Shown here: in pieces, positions 26,009 to 30,675 of the stretch
Layout of the letters: every line of letters begins with the position of its first letter
Position numbering within the stretch: position 1 is the first letter of the stretch
Assembly (NCBI GenBank): GCA_964425595.1
Contig: CAYRMW010000028.1
Coordinates: 1 to 30,675, forward strand
Length of the DNA stretch: 30,675 nucleotides
Direction of reading: 5' to 3'
Source: Caccovicinus sp964425595
GTDB taxonomy: Bacteria; Bacillota; Clostridia; Lachnospirales; Lachnospiraceae
Notes under the pieces: generated by a model
Told to the model about the DNA's origin: nothing
The model's database searches: none
The model's input: only the letters and a program-made list of their open reading frames with translations
Made by a program: the position numbers and the translations under genes

Positions 26009-28129
26009 ATGGTTATGCAGGGCGGATTGAAAGAAGCGGAAACTAAGCACCCTGTGATCTTTGGACAGGGCAGCGAGATGCTGTTTGAACTCGGCGAGAT
26101 CCGATTCGTAAATCGTGATCAATGCAGCAGTGCACTGAATTGGAAAGAATGGACGCGTGATGATTTCCAGGCGGCAAATGAGACAGGAGAGTTGGCCGTA
26201 AAACTCATCAGAGAAGAGCAAATGCTGGCGCTATTGATTGATGGAAAAATCGTGCAAAATCAGCCTGTTTTTGGCTATCAGAGCGCCTTCTCGGAAAAAA
26301 ACGGGATTTCGCTGACGCTCTCTTTGTCCGGAGAAATGGATTTTGTGTCGGTTTATCAGCATAAAGAGTGGTGGATGAGACCGGGCTTTGGAAAACGGTT
26401 CACGGATATTCCGGAGAACACGCAATTAATTATTTTCAGGCGCCAAAAAGAATATCTTTGCTGCCTTGCGGTATGCGGACTGGAAAACAGAGCCGATCTT
26501 AAAGGATGTGCGGAAGGAATGCAACTGCAGGTTTCCTCTAACCTTTGCGGCAGAATGGAAATAAAGGATTGTGTTCTGATATGCGGATGGGGAGAAAATC
26601 CGTACCGACTTGTGGAGCAGATGATAAAAATGGCACTGCGTCAATGCGGAAAATGCATCCGTCTTCGCACGCAGAAAGCATTTCCGGCTGTTTTTGAAAA
26701 ACTCGGCTGGTGTACCTGGGATTCGCTTGGACAGACGGTAAATGAAAAAGCAATTCTCGATAAGATGGAAGAATTTCGTGAAAAGGAAATTCCGGTGTCC
26801 TGGGTCTTGATTGATGACGGATGGTCGAAAAGCAACCAGGAACGCCAGACATTGGAAGATCTGGGGGCGGATGCCGAAAAATTCCCGCACGGGTTGGAAC
26901 ATACCGTTCGGGTTCTGAAGGAAAAGTATGGTGTCGGTGAAGTGGGTGTCTGGCAAGCGGAAAAGGGGTATTGGAACGGAATCGAACCGGCTTCTTTGGC
27001 TGCGGTGAAATTACAGCCGTATATCCGGATGTATCCGAATGGAGAGCTGGCCGTGAAAGGAGAGGATACGGCAGCCTTTGGCTTTTGGAATACATGGCAT
27101 ACCGAGCTGAAAAAAGCAGGCATAGATTTTGTTAAGGTAGATGGCCAAAGCTCGATGTCACTTCTTTGGCGAGGCGTGAACTCTTATGGGACGGCTGCAC
27201 GCGCTTTGCATACCGGGTTAGGTGCTTCTGCGGCGCTTCATTTTAACGGGCAAATGATTAACTGTATGGGCATGGCTCCGGAAGATATCTGGAATCGCCC
27301 CAATTCGGCACTCTCAAGAACCAGCGATGATTATACGCCGACGGTATCCGGCAGCTTTGGAGAACATGTTCTCCAGAATAGTTACAATTCGATTCTTCAC
27401 GGATGCTTTTATTGGGGAGATTGGGACATGGTCTGGTCCGTCCATCCGGAAGCAGAAAAAAGTATTCTGCTCCGCGTGATGAGCGGCGGGCCGTTCTATT
27501 TGAGCGACGCGTTGGGAAAATCGGATCCGGATAAGATCAGACCGGTTATTCTGGAGGATGGAACGATTACCCGGTGTCAGGATGTTGCGCGCCCTACACT
27601 CGACTGCCTGACCGATGCCGGGGCTTTTTGGAAAAGACCGCTGAAAATTTATAATCGATATGAAGAAAACCGGTATGTTGCGGCATTTCTTGACGAGAAA
27701 GCACAGGAAGAAGAACTTGCGATTGGGAGAGCGGATTTTCCGGATGCAGTGTTGACGGAATACTGGATATACGATTGGAAAGAACGGAAGGCATATCTAC
27801 AGGGCAGAGAGGATGTATACCGGATTTGCATCCAACCCGGAGAAGCCAGACTGTTTCATCTGATCCCGGCCGATGGCAGGATATCTGTCGTCGGAATTGC
27901 GGAAAAATACATTTCAAGAGCATGCATCCGAAAGATCAGGGAAGACAATGATACCTGTCAGATGGAAGTGATAGAAGGAGGGACGTTGAGCTGGCTGAGC
28001 AGAGAGAAAATTTGTTCTGTTATGATTAATGGTAAACCGGAAAAATTTCATACAAAGGATGGTTTGACCTCTGTTTTTGTATCACGCCAGGATTTTGTTC
28101 AAATCAAGTGGTCTTTAACAGAAGCGTGA
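26009..28129 (+). CDS. GH36-type raffinose synthase / Sip1-like alpha-galactosidase
   Basis: This 706-residue protein is counted from ATG 26009 (GAGGG five bases upstream). A GTG at 25997 that overlaps the previous stop would add four residues and cannot be excluded. After a beta-rich N-terminal domain it shows LGWCTWDSLG and WVLIDDGWS, the raffinose-synthase/seed-imbibition (PF05691) signature of clan GH-D. The nucleophile motif is FVKVDGQ (D378) and the acid/base motif RTSDDYTP (D440/D441). A short beta domain closes the protein. Plant members make or break alpha-galactosyl oligosaccharides; bacterial members are mostly alpha-galactosidases or poorly characterised. There is no signal peptide, so it acts inside the cell on sugars brought in by the operon's importer. 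Confidence 0.87.
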   Translation: MVMQGGLKEAETKHPVIFGQGSEMLFELGEIRFVNRDQCSSALNWKEWTRDDFQAANETGELAVKLIREEQMLALLIDGKIVQNQPVFGYQSAFSEKNGISLTLSLSGEMDFVSVYQHKEWWMRPGFGKRFTDIPENTQLIIFRRQKEYLCCLAVCGLENRADLKGCAEGMQLQVSSNLCGRMEIKDCVLICGWGENPYRLVEQMIKMALRQCGKCIRLRTQKAFPAVFEKLGWCTWDSLGQTVNEKAILDKMEEFREKEIPVSWVLIDDGWSKSNQERQTLEDLGADAEKFPHGLEHTVRVLKEKYGVGEVGVWQAEKGYWNGIEPASLAAVKLQPYIRMYPNGELAVKGEDTAAFGFWNTWHTELKKAGIDFVKVDGQSSMSLLWRGVNSYGTAARALHTGLGASAALHFNGQMINCMGMAPEDIWNRPNSALSRTSDDYTPTVSGSFGEHVLQNSYNSILHGCFYWGDWDMVWSVHPEAEKSILLRVMSGGPFYLSDALGKSDPDKIRPVILEDGTITRCQDVARPTLDCLTDAGAFWKRPLKIYNRYEENRYVAAFLDEKAQEEELAIGRADFPDAVLTEYWIYDWKERKAYLQGREDVYRICIQPGEARLFHLIPADGRISVVGIAEKYISRACIRKIREDNDTCQMEVIEGGTLSWLSREKICSVMINGKPEKFHTKDGLTSVFVSRQDFVQIKWSLTEA

Positions 28130-28136
28130 ATTGCCG

Positions 28137-28164
28137 TTGACAACACACGAAATTGTACTATATT
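28137..28164 (+). promoter_or_regulatory. Promoter of the LacI-family regulator gene
   Basis: A perfect TTGACA (28137-28142), a 16-base spacer, then TATATT (28159-28164), with GGAG before the ATG at 28195. The short inverted repeat CACGA (28146-28150) / TCGTG (28167-28171) spans the -10 and might be an autoregulatory site, but it does not resemble the operator at 18466. Confidence 0.7.
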
Positions 28165-28194
28165 CATCGTGACAAGTAAGAACCGGAGTAAAAA

Positions 28195-29187
28195 ATGGTG
28201 ACAATTAAAGATGTAGCAGCGGACGCAGGTGTATCCGTGGGAACCGTATCTAAAGTCTTGAATCATATTTATGTAAAGCCAAACAATCGGGAAAAGGTAG
28301 AGGAGTCGATAAAAAAGCTGGGATATCGTGTAAACACCTATGCCAGAGGATTAAAGGCGCAGCAAACATATACGGTGGCAATGATCATTCCCGATTTGAA
28401 AAATCCTTTCTTTGCGCTTCTGGTCAATTATGTAGAGCAGGTTTTGGCCGCGAGTGGATATCGGCTGCTTGTCTGTAATTCGCATAATAATGCGAGCAGA
28501 GAATTGTCATACATCAATATGATACTGCAGAATAAGGTGGACGGGTTGATCGCGATTACATACAGCAATTTAGACGGGTATCTGGAGGCGGGCCTTCCGA
28601 TGATATCCATTGATCGTCATTTTCCGGGAGAGGAGATTTGCTGTATCTCCAGCGATAGCGACAATGGAGGAAGGCTTGCGGCGGAAAAGTTTATTGAAAC
28701 CGGGTGCCGGAGCGTGGTTTATATTCGAAACGGTTCCAACCTGGAAAATGAGACCTTGAAACGAGGCCGTTCATTCCTGAATGTCTCCCAAAAGGCAGGC
28801 CTGGAGGCTTCCCAGATAGAGCTTGGGGAAGAGACGACATTGAGGCAGAGAGAAATCCAGAAAATAGACAAATTCGTAGAAAGCATCGTCAAGAATGGGA
28901 ATTGTAAATATGACGGGATTTTTACCAGTTCAGACGTACATGCTGTTCTGGTGCAGAAGAAGCTGAAACAGCTTGGCGTGCGTGTGCCGCAGGATGTGCA
29001 GATTATCGGTTACGATGGGCTGAGGGTGTTGAATGTCGGAGATTATGTTGTGTCCAGCATCGCACAGCCGATCAAAGAAATGGCGCTTACCTGTGTGGAC
29101 GTGCTGATCAAATTGATCGAAAAAAGACATGCCGATCTGAATATCGTATTACCGGTGAAGTTCGTGGAAGGCGGCACCACCAGATGA
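28195..29187 (+). CDS. LacI-family transcriptional regulator
   Basis: This 330-residue regulator has an N-terminal helix-turn-helix TIKDVAADAGVSVGTVSKVL (residues 3-22), a hinge helix region NTYARGLKAQQT, and a periplasmic-binding-type sensor domain starting VAMIIPDLKNPFFALLV. The sensor's late segment DVQIIGYDGL and VSSIAQPIKEM are standard. It has its own promoter, 65 bases after the GH36 gene, so it may be expressed both alone and by read-through of the operon. Its position makes it the likely repressor of the sugar operon through the palindrome at 18466-18481, with an imported or partly digested sugar as inducer. A hairpin follows the gene. Confidence 0.93.
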   Translation: MVTIKDVAADAGVSVGTVSKVLNHIYVKPNNREKVEESIKKLGYRVNTYARGLKAQQTYTVAMIIPDLKNPFFALLVNYVEQVLAASGYRLLVCNSHNNASRELSYINMILQNKVDGLIAITYSNLDGYLEAGLPMISIDRHFPGEEICCISSDSDNGGRLAAEKFIETGCRSVVYIRNGSNLENETLKRGRSFLNVSQKAGLEASQIELGEETTLRQREIQKIDKFVESIVKNGNCKYDGIFTSSDVHAVLVQKKLKQLGVRVPQDVQIIGYDGLRVLNVGDYVVSSIAQPIKEMALTCVDVLIKLIEKRHADLNIVLPVKFVEGGTTR

Positions 29188-29207
29188 CCGTGCATGTCAG
29201 CAACATG

Positions 29208-29244
29208 TTCCGCTGCCAGTCCGTATATCAGATTGGCAGCGGAA
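29208..29244 (+). terminator. Hairpin after the LacI-family gene
   Basis: TTCCGCTGCCA (29208-29218) pairs exactly with TGGCAGCGGAA (29234-29244) around 15 bases. There is no immediate T-run, only scattered T from 29250, so it is a weaker terminator candidate than the others. Confidence 0.55.
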
Positions 29245-29318
29245 TAAGTATTAAATCTTTATAGTAAGCATAAAAATGTGTTTTGAGCTTTGGATTTGCG
29301 GAAAAACAGCAAAATTGA

Positions 29319-29348
29319 TTGACAAAAACGTTGAGAAAGGGTTAGTAT
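29319..29348 (+). promoter_or_regulatory. Candidate promoter of the AAA ATPase gene
   Basis: TTGACA (29319-29324) is followed by TAGTAT (29343-29348) at 18 bases, or TTAGTA at 17. The -35 is perfect, the -10 is poor. GAGGTG lies before the ATG at 29380. Confidence 0.45.
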
Positions 29349-29379
29349 GAATATAGATAAAGCGAAAGAGGTGTCGTAG

Positions 29380-30624
29380 ATGTTATTAGAGTTTAAATGT
29401 TCAAATCATAGATCAATCAAAGAAGAAGTGACTTTTTCTATGATCGCAGGAAGTGATAATACATCTGAAGAGCTTTTAAAAGAATTTGGCAATTTTAGAG
29501 TTCTGCGTTCTGCAGTTATATATGGCGCAAACGGATCTGGAAAAAGTAATTTTATTAGTGCCTTGTCATTTGTATGTGATTTGGTTAGCAATAGTATTAA
29601 TCATCAGCCAGGGCAAGGCGTATTTCAGGCACGCCATAAATTGAGTGCAGAAGAGACGCCGAGTGAATATCGTATTCAATTTGTACGAAATGACATCAGA
29701 TATGCATATGGCTTTTCCGTAAAACAAAATTTGATACAAGATGAATATTTGTACTATTTTCCCAAGGGAAGACAGGTGAAAATTTTTGAGCGCAACGGAT
29801 TAGATGTTAGGCCCGGCGATAGATATAAGGGAGCGTTTGACGTAAGCATCAGTATATTGAAAGATAATCGATTGTTTTTATCCTGTGCCGCTAATTATAG
29901 TAATATAAAGGAAATTGAAGAAGCTTTTATGTTTTTTAATACGGATATAGTGGTATATAATCCGGAAATTAATAACTGGACGGAGTATTCGGTTGAGTTA
30001 ATGCAGAATAACGATGTGATTAAAAAAGTATTTGTGGATATTCTGCGGGCATTAGGAACCGGAGCTAAAGATGTAAAAGTGAAACTTGAAAAGATAAAAC
30101 TGGCAGATTTACCACAAGAGTTACAATTACCGGACGCATTGAAAAGCTTGTTAGGGGCTCAAGAGGGTAATAGGATAGAAGCAAAAGTGGTATATGACCA
30201 ATTTGAGGTTGATTTGATGACCGAAGAGTCAGCTGGAGTAAAGCGCCTATTTCAAATGGTTTGTCCGATTCTTGATATTTTGGATAAGGGTAAAATACTT
30301 ATTTGTGATGAATTAGAAGCCAGTTTGCACGAGTCGGTAATTTTCCGAATTGTACGATTATTTCAACATTACCAGAAAGATAAATTTGCGCAGTTGATTT
30401 TTTCAACACATGACACAAGTTTGTTAGATAAAGACTTGTTCAGGAGAGATCAGGTGTGGTTTACACAATTAAATAAGGAACGAGCAACCAATCTGTATTC
30501 TCTTGTTGAAATTAAAAATGTACGTAAGTCTGAAAATTTGGAAAAGGGATATGTTTCCGGAAAATATGGTGCGATGCCTATGCTTAATAAAAAATTCTTT
30601 GATGAATTGGAAGAAAATATGTAA
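29380..30624 (+). CDS. AAA family ATPase, abortive-infection (AbiLi/COG1106) type
   Basis: This 414-residue protein begins with LLEFKCSNHRSIKEEVTFS, the SMC-like N-terminal strand pattern of AAA_15/AAA_21 ATPases. Walker A is GANGSGKS (49-56), Walker B is ILICDELEASLH (D310-E311), and the H-loop is FSTHD. It has no transmembrane segment. The codon use and base composition are visibly more AT-rich than in every gene upstream, which suggests separate acquisition. Members of this family often occur upstream of a RloB/AbiLii-type partner in phage-defence pairs; only 51 bases remain after the stop, so a partner cannot be seen. Function in defence is a family-based inference, and stand-alone members of unknown role exist. 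Confidence 0.85.
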   Translation: MLLEFKCSNHRSIKEEVTFSMIAGSDNTSEELLKEFGNFRVLRSAVIYGANGSGKSNFISALSFVCDLVSNSINHQPGQGVFQARHKLSAEETPSEYRIQFVRNDIRYAYGFSVKQNLIQDEYLYYFPKGRQVKIFERNGLDVRPGDRYKGAFDVSISILKDNRLFLSCAANYSNIKEIEEAFMFFNTDIVVYNPEINNWTEYSVELMQNNDVIKKVFVDILRALGTGAKDVKVKLEKIKLADLPQELQLPDALKSLLGAQEGNRIEAKVVYDQFEVDLMTEESAGVKRLFQMVCPILDILDKGKILICDELEASLHESVIFRIVRLFQHYQKDKFAQLIFSTHDTSLLDKDLFRRDQVWFTQLNKERATNLYSLVEIKNVRKSENLEKGYVSGKYGAMPMLNKKFFDELEENM

Positions 30625-30675
30625 GCGCTAAATAATAAACCGGCTAGACTTTTGCTAAGTGTTCTACTATAGTTG

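Overview
The window looks like chromosomal DNA of a low-to-mid GC Gram-positive anaerobe of the class Clostridia, most likely Lachnospiraceae-like. The evidence is an RpoC with an uninterrupted trigger loop (no proteobacterial-type insertion), strong AGGAGG-type ribosome binding sites, sigma-A-type promoters, choline-binding-type cell-wall repeat proteins, a lipoprotein-dependent sugar importer without its own ATPase, and no tRNA, rRNA or CRISPR. The species cannot be named from the sequence alone.

Layout. (1) 1-2654: the 3' three quarters of rpoC, closed by back-to-back terminators. The usual rpsL/rpsG/fusA genes do not follow. (2) 2788-7826: a phosphocholine cassette. A minus-strand fusion protein (winged helix + CTP:phosphocholine cytidylyltransferase-like + choline kinase-like) sits between two secreted cell-wall-binding repeat proteins, one downstream on the same strand and one divergent. 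(3) 8189-18266: a nine-gene plus-strand surface polysaccharide operon from one promoter (8043-8071) to one strong terminator (18274-18331). It holds a Wzy/WaaL-type membrane protein, an initiating polyprenyl-phosphate sugar-1-phosphate transferase, five glycosyltransferases and a two-gene ABC-2 polysaccharide exporter. Two of the glycosyltransferases are tandem paralogues. (4) 18426-29187: an oligosaccharide utilisation operon with a lipoprotein binding protein, two permeases, a GH13 alpha-glucosidase, a GH3 beta-glucosidase-type enzyme, a GH36 (raffinose synthase/Sip1-like) enzyme and a LacI-family regulator. It has a good promoter overlapped downstream by a LacI-type palindrome. (5) 29380-30624: an AT-rich AAA ATPase of the abortive-infection type, cut off from whatever follows.

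How they work together (inference). Region 2 would make CDP-choline-type donors for decorating a surface glycan and provide proteins that bind the decoration. Region 3 would build and export a surface glycan, which could be the decorated polymer, although no LicD-type phosphocholine transferase is in the window. Region 4 imports short alpha- and beta-linked gluco/galacto-oligosaccharides and hydrolyses them in the cytoplasm, using an ATPase encoded elsewhere.

The least explained structure is a 46-bp, hairpin-containing sequence present twice with 45/46 identity (18331-18376 and 20129-20174). Each copy sits directly behind a terminator, and together they bracket the binding-protein gene and its promoter.
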